DNA from: Pseudomonas mandelii | GTDB taxonomy: Bacteria; Pseudomonadota; Gammaproteobacteria; Pseudomonadales; Pseudomonadaceae | DNA: 64,000 nt | Assembly: GCF_006438925.1 (NCBI RefSeq) | Contig: NZ_RCZA01000008.1 | Coordinates: forward strand, 310,279 to 374,278 | Direction of reading: 5' to 3' | Part shown: in pieces, positions 25,158-33,661 of the stretch | Layout of the letters: every line of letters begins with the position of its first letter | Numbering within the stretch: position 1 is the first letter of the stretch | Translations under genes and position numbers: made by a program | Notes under the pieces: generated by a model | The model's input: the letters and a program-made list of their open reading frames with translations, nothing else | The model's database searches: none | Told to the model about the DNA's origin: nothing

Positions 25158-27493
25158 GTTGCCGACTCCGTGACCGGGGCGGCGTGAACCTGGCGTCCGG
25201 CCCAAGGTGCAAGGATAAAGCTGAACGCCAGGCCGAGGCTCACCGACAGACCGAAATTGCTCACCGCCGGTGTGCTGGACACGGCCAGCAAACCGAACGA
25301 CAGCCAGGTGGTCAGCGCCGCCAGCAAGGTGCCCAGCAGGCTCACGGCAGCGCCGCCGACCTGTTCACGCATGAGGATCGCGTAATCGACACTGATGGCC
25401 GTCACCAGCAGCAGGCCGAACAGGCTGAACAGCGTCAGCGGTTGCCCCATCCAGCCGAGACTGGCCAGGCTGCACAGCGCGGCCAGCAGCGGCAGGGCGA
25501 CGATTCGCAGCGCGCCGCCGAAGCCGAACGGCAGGATCAGCACCAGCACGATCAGCACACAGGAAGCGAGTTTCAACTCTGCGGCACTGATCTGGGTGTC
25601 CGCGAACACCTTGTTCAACTCACCGAGGCGGTCCACCAGTTCCACACCCGGTAAATCCAGCGCCTGGACTCGCAGCAGAGAGGGATTGTTCAGGCCTTGC
25701 AGACTGACCATCGCTGCTACGCCGTCATCGGTCGGTCCCAGCCACAGCGTGCGATAGGGCTCGGCCAACGGACCGACCAGCGCAGCGTCGATGTCTTCGG
25801 TGGGCAGTGCCTGCAACTTCGTGAGCTCTGCTTGCAGCGCCTCGGCCGGCACGCCGACATCGAGCAGTGGTTGCCAGAACTGCGGCAATTTGTTCAGCGC
25901 TTCACGCACTTTCCGCTGTTCGGTGGGTTGACTGACCAATTGATTGAGCGACAGATAACCCTGGAGTTTTTCCAGGCTGACCAACTGATCCAGCCGCTCG
26001 CTCAGCGCGGTTTGGCGTTCCAGCAGTTGCTGCTGATTGGCCGCGCGCACCAGGAAGAACTGGCTGGTCGGCTGATAGCCAGTGATGCGCGCAATGGTTT
26101 GTGCTTCGTCAGTCAGTTGCTGCGGTGCACCGACCCACTGGCGAATGTCGTTTTTGGTGTCGAGCTGCAACAGGCCGCCCACACAAAAGGCAATCAGCAG
26201 CGCCAGCAGCACCGGCGTACTCGCGAGTTTGAGCAACGCTTCACGGCGCCCCAGCAAATACTCGGCCACCCGCAGCGGCCACTGCGCTGGACGCAGGTCT
26301 GTACCCTTGAGCAGTGCCGGCAGCAGGCACACCGCGGACAAATAAGCGCCGAGCAGACCGGCGGCAGAGAACACGGCAATCTGGGTCAGCGCCGGGAACG
26401 GTGTCCAGGCCAGGGCCAGGTAACCGATGCAACTGGTGATCAGGCTCAGCGTCAGGCCCGGCAACGTCAGGCGCAGGGCCGGCCAACTGTGCCAGGGCTT
26501 CAGGCTCCAGCTCTTGGACAGGTAATGCAGCGGGTAATCGACCGCCACGCCGATCAGGCTGGAGCCGAGCACCAACGTCATCACATGCATATGGCCGAAC
26601 AGCGCCACACAAGCCACCGCACCGAAGAGCATGCCCACCAGCACCGGGACGAAGGCCAGCAAAACCCGCCAGCGCCGGAAGGCCAGCAGCAACAGCAACA
26701 GAATACCCGCCGTGGCGCCGCCACCGACCCAGGTCATTTCCCGGGTGGCTTGCTTTTGCCCACTGGCCGCATAGAGCAAGCCGCTGGCGGCAAGCAATTG
26801 AACGTTTGCCTGGGCGGCTTCTTCACGGCTGTGCTGGAGCAGGTCGGCCACTTGCAGTGGCAGGTTCATGTCGAAGGCGTTGCCCGTGGTGCGCGAGCGC
26901 AGCAGCACCCAACTCTTGCCGTCGGCATCGGCGACCAGCGCACCGCTGCCGATGTCCAATTGCACCGAACCGTGCTGCGGCTGGCTGTTCTGGATGCGCC
27001 CGGTCAGGCCCAGCCAGTCATCCTGGCTCGACACAAGACTGAAACCGGTGAAGGGGTCGAACAGTGCTTGTACTCGCTGCTGGATAAAGGCGTCGGGATG
27101 CTCGATCAGTTGCTGTCGGTCAGCCGCTGAGAGCATTGCCAGTCGGCCTTGCAGCAGTTGCGTGCGCAGCGCCGGCAAGTCGGCTTGCAGGTTCCACTGG
27201 ACCTTCTCGAACAAGCCGCTGGCTTGCCATTGCTCACCCAGTTTTTGCGCCATGGCAACCGCTTGCTGGCGATCGGTGTGGCCGACCAGCACCAGCATTT
27301 CGCGGTTCAGCGGTTCTTGCATGCGTTGTTCGGCGCGCAGTTCCAGCGCATCTGGCGCCGTGCCCGGTACCAGTTCCATCAGGTTGGCCGACAGCGGTGC
27401 GCCGTCACGCCATTGCCAACCGGCGAGCGCGAGCACCGCCAGCAGCAGGATTAGAAACAGCCGTGGAAGACTCCGTTCACTCGGCAAAGTCAT
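25154..27493 (-). CDS. MMPL/RND-superfamily exporter (ApeM-like)
   Basis: A 779-residue integral membrane protein with two sets of six spans separated by large periplasmic loops, the MMPL arrangement. Visible features are the N-terminal LPRLFLILLLAVLALAGWQW span and the paired GSSLIGVAVDYPLHYL (about 315-330) and LLVTAISVDYAILM (about 700-713) segments. Their Asp-Tyr dyads are typical of proton relay in this class. With the LolA-like protein and lipoprotein it probably moves the lipid-linked aryl polyene toward the outer membrane. The start overlaps lolA by 17 bases. Confidence 0.88.
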   Translation of the reverse strand: MTLPSERSLPRLFLILLLAVLALAGWQWRDGAPLSANLMELVPGTAPDALELRAEQRMQEPLNREMLVLVGHTDRQQAVAMAQKLGEQWQASGLFEKVQWNLQADLPALRTQLLQGRLAMLSAADRQQLIEHPDAFIQQRVQALFDPFTGFSLVSSQDDWLGLTGRIQNSQPQHGSVQLDIGSGALVADADGKSWVLLRSRTTGNAFDMNLPLQVADLLQHSREEAAQANVQLLAASGLLYAASGQKQATREMTWVGGGATAGILLLLLLAFRRWRVLLAFVPVLVGMLFGAVACVALFGHMHVMTLVLGSSLIGVAVDYPLHYLSKSWSLKPWHSWPALRLTLPGLTLSLITSCIGYLALAWTPFPALTQIAVFSAAGLLGAYLSAVCLLPALLKGTDLRPAQWPLRVAEYLLGRREALLKLASTPVLLALLIAFCVGGLLQLDTKNDIRQWVGAPQQLTDEAQTIARITGYQPTSQFFLVRAANQQQLLERQTALSERLDQLVSLEKLQGYLSLNQLVSQPTEQRKVREALNKLPQFWQPLLDVGVPAEALQAELTKLQALPTEDIDAALVGPLAEPYRTLWLGPTDDGVAAMVSLQGLNNPSLLRVQALDLPGVELVDRLGELNKVFADTQISAAELKLASCVLIVLVLILPFGFGGALRIVALPLLAALCSLASLGWMGQPLTLFSLFGLLLVTAISVDYAILMREQVGGAAVSLLGTLLAALTTWLSFGLLAVSSTPAVSNFGLSVSLGLAFSFILAPWAGRQVHAAPVTESAT

Positions 27494-28229
27494 GTTGCTC
27501 CGCGTCGCTCAACGGTTGGGCGCTGGTGCTGTCCTGCATGCGCAAGAGGGTGCTGTCACCCTGGGTTTCCAGCAGTTCGATGCTGTGCACCAGTTCGCCG
27601 CCGTCAATGTTGATCTGAGTGAACACCTGCTTGAGCAGCATGGAGCGCGGGGTCAGCGTCAGCTTCCAGTTCTGTGCGTCGCCGCTCAGTGAAAGCTCGA
27701 AATCCCGTTGCAGCCCGCTGCTGTCGCCTTGCAGCACGGCGAGGAACAAACGGTTCTGCTCGGCGCCGGCACTCTTGCTCGGCAGCATTTGCCAACCGTT
27801 GGCGTCACGCCGGGCAATGCCTTTGTCGCTGATGCGGTAATCCTGTTGCAGCGGGGTTTTCAGCAGCCACAGCAGACCGTGGTTTTTAGCGAGGATGAAA
27901 GTGCCCTTGCTGGTCAGCGGCTGGGGCAGGGCGCGCAGGTGTTTTTCCTGGATGAAGTTGCCGTGGATCACGTCAGGCTTGGCCAGTTGATCGCTCAACT
28001 GCTGCAAATCAAAAGCCTGCGCCAGCGATGCGAAACCAAACATCAAAATCATGCCCGCCACGATCCCGTAGCAGCTGCCGAGCCCGCGAGGCTGCGTCCG
28101 GCGGCGAAGCCGTCGTAAAACCTGAGCGTGCGGTGCATCAGGGAAATCGGATGGCGACTGCTGCGCCCGAGCGCGGACCGGCCGACGCAGACTTCGCCAG
28201 CTGCTACAGAGGGTTTTCAGCGGGTTCAT
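27477..28229 (-). CDS. LolA-like outer-membrane carrier with repeat-derived N terminus
   Basis: Residues from about 60 are a signal peptide (MILMFGFASLAQA) and a LolA-like periplasmic lipoprotein-carrier domain of some 175 residues (FDLQQLSDQLAKPDVIHGNF onward), as found in aryl-polyene operons. ATG 28229 overlaps the thioesterase stop (ATGA) as expected for the ancestral start. However, the following 50 or so Arg-rich residues are encoded by a palindromic repeat (28068-28207). Translation may start at 28229 with a long n-region, or at ATG 28052, which has only a weak ribosome site. Confidence 0.8.
   Translation of the reverse strand: MNPLKTLCSSWRSLRRPVRARAQQSPSDFPDAPHAQVLRRLRRRTQPRGLGSCYGIVAGMILMFGFASLAQAFDLQQLSDQLAKPDVIHGNFIQEKHLRALPQPLTSKGTFILAKNHGLLWLLKTPLQQDYRISDKGIARRDANGWQMLPSKSAGAEQNRLFLAVLQGDSSGLQRDFELSLSGDAQNWKLTLTPRSMLLKQVFTQINIDGGELVHSIELLETQGDSTLLRMQDSTSAQPLSDAEQHDFAE
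28068..28207. repeat. Palindromic repeat inside the 5' end of the LolA-like gene
   Basis: GTAGCAGCTG (28068-28077) mirrors CAGCTGCTAC (28198-28207). Nested inside are CTGCGTC / GACGCAG and a small GGC-GAA-GCC hairpin. The sequence GAGGCTGCGTCCGGCGGCGA resembles intergenic palindromes of pseudomonads rather than coding sequence, yet it is open in the lolA frame. Confidence 0.65.
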
Positions 28230-28651
28230 GCGAGCATCCTTTCAACAGCGTCGGTGAAGACCTTGGGTGAGGCCAACTGCATCTCGCGGCTGCTCATGTC
28301 GACGGCGACCTGCACGGAACTGGCGCGGGTCAAGCGTTCGCCGGTTTGCAGATCGCTGATCAGGTAGCTGATCTTCAGACGGTTCTCCCATTCCACCAGA
28401 TTGGCGCGTACGTTGAGCTTTTGGCCGAACACGGCGCCGCGCACATAACGCAATTGCAGATCGATCACCGGCCACGCGTAACCCGACTCGACCATGGCCG
28501 TGTAGTTGTGGCCGATCTTGTCCAGCAGTGCGCAGCGGGCGACTTCCAGGTATTTGATGTAATGGCCGTGCCAGACGACGTTCATGGTGTCGACATCAAA
28601 GAACGGCACGAGGATTTCCGTATCGGTGTGAAGCACTCCCTTGCTACGCAT
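28226..28651 (-). CDS. apeK: Acyl-CoA/ACP thioesterase, 4HBT hotdog (ApeK-like)
   Basis: A 141-residue hotdog thioesterase. The 4HBT signature is complete: VPFFDVDTMNVVWHGHYIKY, with the catalytic Asp in DVDTMNVVWHG. In the characterised aryl-polyene pathway such a protein releases or proofreads acyl-ACP intermediates. ATG 28651 overlaps the ammonia-lyase stop by eight bases; the longer in-frame extension into that gene is rejected. Its stop overlaps the LolA-like gene by ATGA. Confidence 0.85.
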   Translation of the reverse strand: MRSKGVLHTDTEILVPFFDVDTMNVVWHGHYIKYLEVARCALLDKIGHNYTAMVESGYAWPVIDLQLRYVRGAVFGQKLNVRANLVEWENRLKISYLISDLQTGERLTRASSVQVAVDMSSREMQLASPKVFTDAVERMLA

Positions 28652-30188
28652 GCAGCCTCCAGTGTTGCTCGGCGATGCGGTGCAGACACAGGCGCAGTTC
28701 ACCTTCCAGCGCGCGGTCTTCGATGACCGGCGGGAAGTCCTTGGCCAGTTCTTCGTGCATGGCGGCCAGGGCTGGCGGCAGCGGGCGCGCGTCCTCGGCC
28801 TTGCTGCGCAGCCAGACGCCCTGGTTGGCGGCCAACAGAGTGGCGGCAGCGACCTGTTCGGTCAGCTCCAGCACACGAATCGCATCGCGGGCGGCGATGG
28901 TGCCCATGCTCACTTTGTCCTGGTTGTGGCACTCAGTGGAGCGCGAGAAGACGCTGGCCGGCATGGTGTTTTTCAGCGCTTCGGCGGTCCATGCACTGGT
29001 GCCGATCTGCACGGCTTTGAAGCCGTGATTGAGCATCGCGCGATCAGCGGTGGCGCCGGACAGGTTGCTCGGCAGGCCATGGTTGTAACGCTCGTCCACC
29101 AGCAGGGCGAGTTGACGATCGAGCAGGTCGGCGACGTTGGCCACCAGGTTTTTCAGGCTGTCCATGGCGAACGCGATGTGGCCGCCGTAGAAGTGCCCGC
29201 CGTGCAGCACGCGCTCGGCTTCGGCATCGATAATCGGGTTGTCGTTGGCGCTGTTGAGCTCGATCTCGATGAACGAGCGCAGCCAGTTCAGGCTGTCGGC
29301 CAATACGCCGAGGACATGGGGTGCACAACGCAGGGAATAACGGTCTTGCAGGCGATGCAGTGGCGCGGTCGGCGCGTCGATCGCCAAATCCTTGCGCAGC
29401 CACGCGGCGACTTGCATCTGCCCCGGATGCGGTTTGGTGGCGAACAGGCGCTCGTCGAAGTGCTCGGGGTTGCCTTGCAGCGCGACCACGTTCAACGCGG
29501 TGATGCGGGTGGCCAGTTGCAGCAGGTAATCGGCGCGGGCGTAGGCCAGGCACGCGAGGCCGGTCATGACGGCGGTGCCGTTCATCAAGGCGAGGGCTTC
29601 TTTGGGGCGTAATACCAGCGGCTCCCAACCCAGTTCGCGGTGTACGTCGGCCGCTTGCCAGCGTTCACCCCGGAACATCACTTCGCGCTCGCCGGACAAG
29701 GTCGCGGCGACATAGGACAACGGCGTCAGATCACCGCTGGCACCCACCGAACCTTCTTCCGGAATCAGCGGCAGAATGTCGTGTTCGAGGAAGGCTTGCA
29801 GGCGTTCCAACAACTCCACGCGCACCCCGGAAACGCCGTGACACAGCGACTGCAAACGTGCCGCCAGCACCGCGCGAGTGGCCTGCGCATCAAGCAGTTT
29901 GCCCAACCCGCAGCCGTGGAACGTGTACAGATGACGGGGCAATGCCTCGACGTGATGCAGCGGCACCGCGACCACGCAAGAGTCGCCGTAACCGGTGGTC
30001 ACGCCGTAGATCACGCCTTCCTTGTCCAGCAGGGAGTCAAGGAATCGCGCACCCTTGGCGATCCGCTCGCGGTACGCAGGGTCGCTTTGCAACTGCGTCG
30101 GCACCTGACGGTTGGCCAGGGCCAGCACGTCTTCGATGCGCAAAGGGAGTTCGCCGAAGGTTACCGGCTCAAGCGTTGGCGTCGTCAT
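28644..30188 (-). CDS. Aromatic amino acid ammonia-lyase (HAL/PAL/TAL family)
   Basis: A 514-residue MIO-dependent lyase that eliminates ammonia from an aromatic amino acid. The self-cyclising triad Ala150-Ser151-Gly152 (GASGDLTPLSYV) and the catalytic Tyr61 loop YGVTTGYGD are intact. The substrate-selectivity pair in LYTFHGCGLG is Phe90-His91, unlike Ser-His of histidine lyases, Phe-Leu of phenylalanine lyases or His-Leu of tyrosine lyases. In an aryl-polyene operon it probably supplies a cinnamate-type starter for the adenylation enzyme. Histidine degradation is unlikely as no other hut gene is near. ATG 30188 overlaps the upstream stop by 20 bases. Confidence 0.88.
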   Translation of the reverse strand: MTTPTLEPVTFGELPLRIEDVLALANRQVPTQLQSDPAYRERIAKGARFLDSLLDKEGVIYGVTTGYGDSCVVAVPLHHVEALPRHLYTFHGCGLGKLLDAQATRAVLAARLQSLCHGVSGVRVELLERLQAFLEHDILPLIPEEGSVGASGDLTPLSYVAATLSGEREVMFRGERWQAADVHRELGWEPLVLRPKEALALMNGTAVMTGLACLAYARADYLLQLATRITALNVVALQGNPEHFDERLFATKPHPGQMQVAAWLRKDLAIDAPTAPLHRLQDRYSLRCAPHVLGVLADSLNWLRSFIEIELNSANDNPIIDAEAERVLHGGHFYGGHIAFAMDSLKNLVANVADLLDRQLALLVDERYNHGLPSNLSGATADRAMLNHGFKAVQIGTSAWTAEALKNTMPASVFSRSTECHNQDKVSMGTIAARDAIRVLELTEQVAAATLLAANQGVWLRSKAEDARPLPPALAAMHEELAKDFPPVIEDRALEGELRLCLHRIAEQHWRLHA

Positions 30189-31116
30189 CGGTCTTCCAGA
30201 AAGGGTAAAAGTTGAACCATTGTTGGGGCGCTTCAAGGCAATAGTGACCCAAGCGTTCGGCATAGCGGGAGGCCCACTGATGAATGACCTGTTCGCGGTC
30301 GCTGCGCTTCCACACCACGGCCTCGGCGAACGGTTCGAGGGTCAGTCGATAGTCGCCCGTCGGCTTCTTCAGGCACAGCATCAGGTTGATCGGGCATTTC
30401 AGCAGACCGGCCAGCAACCACGGTCCTTGAGGGAATGCGGCTTGATGGCCAAGGAAATCCACCGTCACGCTGCGCCCGCCATGCAGCGGCACGCGGTCGC
30501 CGGCAATCGCCAGCCACTCGCCGCGTTCAAGGCGTTCATGGAGTTGCAGCATGATCAGCGGGTCCAGCTCGCTGACCTGAATCAGCCGCAGATTGGTCGC
30601 GCCTGCTTCACCCAGCAAGCGGTTGAATTGCTCAGCATGCTTGGTGTGCACCAGCACGTTCATCGTGACTTTTTCGCCAATCTCGGCCAGCGCACGGCAG
30701 ACCTCGAGATTGCCTAAATGCGCGCCTACCAGCATCTGCCCGCGGGTGCCGCGCAGTTGATTGCGCAGCAAGGCCGGGTCGATGATTTCGATCTGCTCGA
30801 TGCTCAACTTGCCGTTCCACACGTCGAGTTTGTCGAGCATGGAGTCGGCGAAGGCCATGAACTGGCCGAACACCCGCCAATGGGTCGGGCGCAATTCGTT
30901 GCGACCACTCCAGTCGGCGAGCCGCTGCTGGTATTGCCAGGCGCTACGACGGGCGCTGCGACCGAACAGGAAAAAGTACAGAACGATGCCATACAGCAGC
31001 GGGCTCAGCAGCCGACGGCCGAGCAATTTGGCGCAGAGTGCGGTGAATTTCATCAGCCAGAAGCTGCCGCGCTCCTCGCGGTCGGCCCAGTGTTTTTTGT
31101 CCGTTTCAGTGCTCAT
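30169..31116 (-). CDS. LpxL/HtrB-type lipid acyltransferase
   Basis: A 315-residue acyltransferase of the lauroyl/myristoyl family. An N-terminal span (LLSPLLYGIVLYFFLFG) is followed by the catalytic-type GAHLGNLEVCRAL (about 117-129; the family has HxxxxE/D), then AIAGDRVPLHGG and a FPQGPWLLAGLL stretch. It probably joins the polyene or its glycosyl carrier to a lipid. In other aryl-polyene clusters this domain and the glycosyltransferase are one protein or adjacent (ApeJ region). ATG 31116 overlaps the glycosyltransferase stop; a far longer open frame upstream is rejected. Confidence 0.85.
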   Translation of the reverse strand: MSTETDKKHWADREERGSFWLMKFTALCAKLLGRRLLSPLLYGIVLYFFLFGRSARRSAWQYQQRLADWSGRNELRPTHWRVFGQFMAFADSMLDKLDVWNGKLSIEQIEIIDPALLRNQLRGTRGQMLVGAHLGNLEVCRALAEIGEKVTMNVLVHTKHAEQFNRLLGEAGATNLRLIQVSELDPLIMLQLHERLERGEWLAIAGDRVPLHGGRSVTVDFLGHQAAFPQGPWLLAGLLKCPINLMLCLKKPTGDYRLTLEPFAEAVVWKRSDREQVIHQWASRYAERLGHYCLEAPQQWFNFYPFWKTDDDANA

Positions 31117-31847
31117 GTCCGCCACCGTCGCCAGAGGATGACCGGAGCACGCAGCAACATGCCGAAGAACAACCGCGTGTGCATGCTCGAAATCAGCACG
31201 TTGTCGTGGAACAGGCGGAAATGCGAGACGCCATCCAGCGGGTAATGGACTCTGGTTTGCAGCCATTGCATGGGCAGATTGCGCCAGGCCAGGCGTACGA
31301 GAATGTCCGAGTCGAAGTCCATGCGCTTGCCGATCTTCGCCGAATCGATCAGCGCCAGGGTCGGTGGTAACGGATAGACGCGGAAGCCGCACATGGAGTC
31401 GCGAATCTGCAAGGACAGGGTGTTGATCCAGACCATGACGTGAGTCAGGTAACGGGCGTACAAGCGACCTTTCGGCACGCTGGCGTCGTATCGCGGATAG
31501 CCGCAGATTACCGCTTCAGGATGGGCGCGTGATAGTTCGATGAAGGTCCGGACGTCTTGCAAATCATGCTGACCGTCGGCGTCCACCTGCAAGGCATGGC
31601 TGAAACCCAGGCGCGAGGCTTCGCGAAAACCGGTCATGACCGCGCCACCCTTGCCCTGGTTGGCGGCGAGTCGGATCAGGAACACCTTGTCGCGCTGGGC
31701 CAGTTGATCAAGCACCTTTGCACAGGGCGGGCTGCTGGCATCGTCCACGAGAATGCACGGCAGGCCACTGGCGAGCACCGCATCAACCACCGTGGTGATG
31801 GCGGTTTCGTGGTTGTAGACCGGGATGACGGCGCAGGGGTTATGCAT
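31113..31847 (-). CDS. Family 2 glycosyltransferase
   Basis: A 244-residue GT-A enzyme. It begins CAVIPVYNHE, has the nucleotide-sugar motif ILVDDAS and the metal-binding QVDADGQHD (DxD-like) near residue 100, and ends with a basic segment that may contact the membrane. It would glycosylate the pigment or its lipid anchor. ATG 31847 is chosen because the frame upstream of it is REP sequence (31881-31955). This is the only sizeable gap (131 bp) in the operon. Polyprenol-phosphate mannosyltransferase-like activity is another possibility. Confidence 0.87.
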   Translation of the reverse strand: MHNPCAVIPVYNHETAITTVVDAVLASGLPCILVDDASSPPCAKVLDQLAQRDKVFLIRLAANQGKGGAVMTGFREASRLGFSHALQVDADGQHDLQDVRTFIELSRAHPEAVICGYPRYDASVPKGRLYARYLTHVMVWINTLSLQIRDSMCGFRVYPLPPTLALIDSAKIGKRMDFDSDILVRLAWRNLPMQWLQTRVHYPLDGVSHFRLFHDNVLISSMHTRLFFGMLLRAPVILWRRWRT

Positions 31848-31880
31848 GTTGGGTTTCGCCTGAAGCACCGAGGCGCCTGC

Positions 31881-31955
31881 ATCGCGAGCAGGCTCGCTCC
31901 CACAGGGGATTCGTGTAGGGCGCAGATCCAGTGTGGGAGCGGGCTTGCTCGCGAT
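31881..31955. repeat. REP-like inverted pair within the aryl-polyene operon
   Basis: ATCGCGAGCAGGCTCGCTCC (from 31881) and TGTGGGAGCGGGCTTGCTCG (from 31932) form an inverted pair with a 27-bp spacer between the adenylation-enzyme gene and the glycosyltransferase gene. The second unit differs at two places, so the pair is imperfect. Confidence 0.85.
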
Positions 31956-31978
31956 TGAGTGCGCAGCACTCACCATAG

Positions 31979-33661
31979 TTATGCATCGCTTGAGGCCTCC
32001 AGCAAGATCCGCCCACTGGAGCAGGTTGCGGTCTCGTTGCGATAGGTGAAATACAACTTGCTGCGCGTCGGATCGAAGCGCAGGTGCAGTTGGACTTCAT
32101 CGCCGGGGCGTACCAGTTGCTGGAATTTCAGCACTTCCATACCGGCGAATTTTTCCGGCAGGTCCATCAATTGCTGACCCAGGGTGAGCGCCCACTCGAC
32201 TTGCACCACACCGGGCAATACCGGCGCCTGGGGGAAGTGGCCGCTGAAATAGGCGAGGTCGGGTGGTACCGCCAGTTGCAGGCTCCACTCGCCATCGACT
32301 TCGACCTGCTCCAGCACTTGCGGCGCTTTTGGACGCGGCGCCAGCAACAGGGCTTCGACGTTGGCCTGGGGCAGTTTGCCTTGAGCGTTCAGCGGCAGTT
32401 GCCGCAGCAGGCGCCAGCGTCGTGGCAAGGCCAGGGCTTCACAATGTTGGCTCAGATGCTGACGCAGTTCTTGCGTGAGGGTGCGTCGACCCTGATTGCG
32501 CAAGGCGTGCAGGCCTGACTCGGTCAGCACCAGCAGCGCACCCAATGAAGCGCGGTTTTCCTGAACCACGCCAAGACGCGCTTCGGCGACCCAGTCGTGG
32601 GCCATGAGTGCCTGTTCCAGCATCGGTAGCGAGATACGTTTTTCTTCCAGTTTGACGATTCGGTCCAGCCGTCCGAGCAGTTCGAATCGGCCGTCGGCAG
32701 CGATTTTCGCGGCATCCGCGGTGTGTTCGATATGCCCGGGCGGCAAGTACGGCGAAGCAATGAGCAGGGCGCCGTCGCTGTCCTGGCTCAGCTCGATATC
32801 AGCAAAGGGCTGCCAGAGCGCGTGGCCCTGACGCCAGGCGATGCCGCCGGTTTCCGAGCTGCCAAGGATTTCCGTCGGCCATTGCTGCAGGCGTTGCTGA
32901 AGGCTTTGTGCGGCCTCGGCCGGCAATGCGCCACCGGAGGAAAATACCCGGCGAACCGCACTTAAAGCAGGCCAGTCGAGGTTGTCGCCCATGCGCTTGA
33001 GCAGCGCCGGGCTGGCGACCCAGGCAAACGCCGGGTGTTCGCGGCTGGCGCGCTGCAGGTCTTCAGGGAATGCCAGCTGCTTGCGCACAAACGAGCGCCC
33101 GGCGCACAGCGGCCACAGCACTCGAAACAATAATCCGTAAATATGCTGAGTGGCGACACTGCCGATGATGCAAGCCGCGCCAAGATCGGCACCCCAGAGC
33201 CGCTCCAGCGCTTCGACTTCATTGACCAGTTGGCGCAGGGTTTTGTCGATGCGCTTGGGCTCGCCACTGGAGCCGGACGTGCACAGGCTCAGCGAACAGT
33301 GATCCATATCCAGTGCGGCCGCCATCAACGGCGGATGCCGGTAATCGCTCAGGTGCGCGTCATCGGCCTGATCGGTCAGCCACAGATCGACTTCGGTCGA
33401 CCAGCGTTGGCGAGTCTGGGGTTGCAGGTCTGCGGGCAGCAGCACGCTGACCCCGGCGCGCCAGGCACCGAGCAGGGCAATCGCCAGGTCAGCGGCGTCC
33501 TCAAGGTGCACGGCAATACGCCGCACACCCTGGGCTTGCAGGCCCGCGGCGAGGCTTAATGCCTGTTCGCACAGCTGAGCGTGATTCAGCGCCGGTTCGG
33601 CCGTCACGGCACGTTCCGGTTGCGCCTTGAGCAACAGGTGCTCAAGTTTTATCCAATTCAT
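31979..33661 (-). CDS. Fused aryl-acid adenylation enzyme and hotdog dehydratase (ApeH-ApeI-like)
   Basis: A 560-residue two-domain protein. The first 440 or so residues are an AMP-dependent acyl-CoA/ACP ligase: P-loop CTSGSSGEPKRIDK, GSSETGGIAW, the hinge GRLDRIVKLEEKRIS, and the C-terminal catalytic Lys in LNAQGKLPQ. The last 100 are a FabZ-like hotdog with its catalytic His in FSGHFPQAPVLPGVVQVEWA. The first would load the aromatic starter onto ACP, the second dehydrate 3-hydroxyacyl-ACP with the ApeP partner. In several characterised clusters these are two genes. ATG 33661 overlaps the membrane-protein stop (ATGA); ATG 33694 would extend into that gene. Confidence 0.87.
   Translation of the reverse strand: MNWIKLEHLLLKAQPERAVTAEPALNHAQLCEQALSLAAGLQAQGVRRIAVHLEDAADLAIALLGAWRAGVSVLLPADLQPQTRQRWSTEVDLWLTDQADDAHLSDYRHPPLMAAALDMDHCSLSLCTSGSSGEPKRIDKTLRQLVNEVEALERLWGADLGAACIIGSVATQHIYGLLFRVLWPLCAGRSFVRKQLAFPEDLQRASREHPAFAWVASPALLKRMGDNLDWPALSAVRRVFSSGGALPAEAAQSLQQRLQQWPTEILGSSETGGIAWRQGHALWQPFADIELSQDSDGALLIASPYLPPGHIEHTADAAKIAADGRFELLGRLDRIVKLEEKRISLPMLEQALMAHDWVAEARLGVVQENRASLGALLVLTESGLHALRNQGRRTLTQELRQHLSQHCEALALPRRWRLLRQLPLNAQGKLPQANVEALLLAPRPKAPQVLEQVEVDGEWSLQLAVPPDLAYFSGHFPQAPVLPGVVQVEWALTLGQQLMDLPEKFAGMEVLKFQQLVRPGDEVQLHLRFDPTRSKLYFTYRNETATCSSGRILLEASSDA

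Noticed and set aside
31117..31392. N-terminal extension of the LpxL-type acyltransferase into the glycosyltransferase gene
   Set aside because: The extension is an out-of-frame reading of the glycosyltransferase. ATG 31116 has the ATGA overlap seen at the other junctions.
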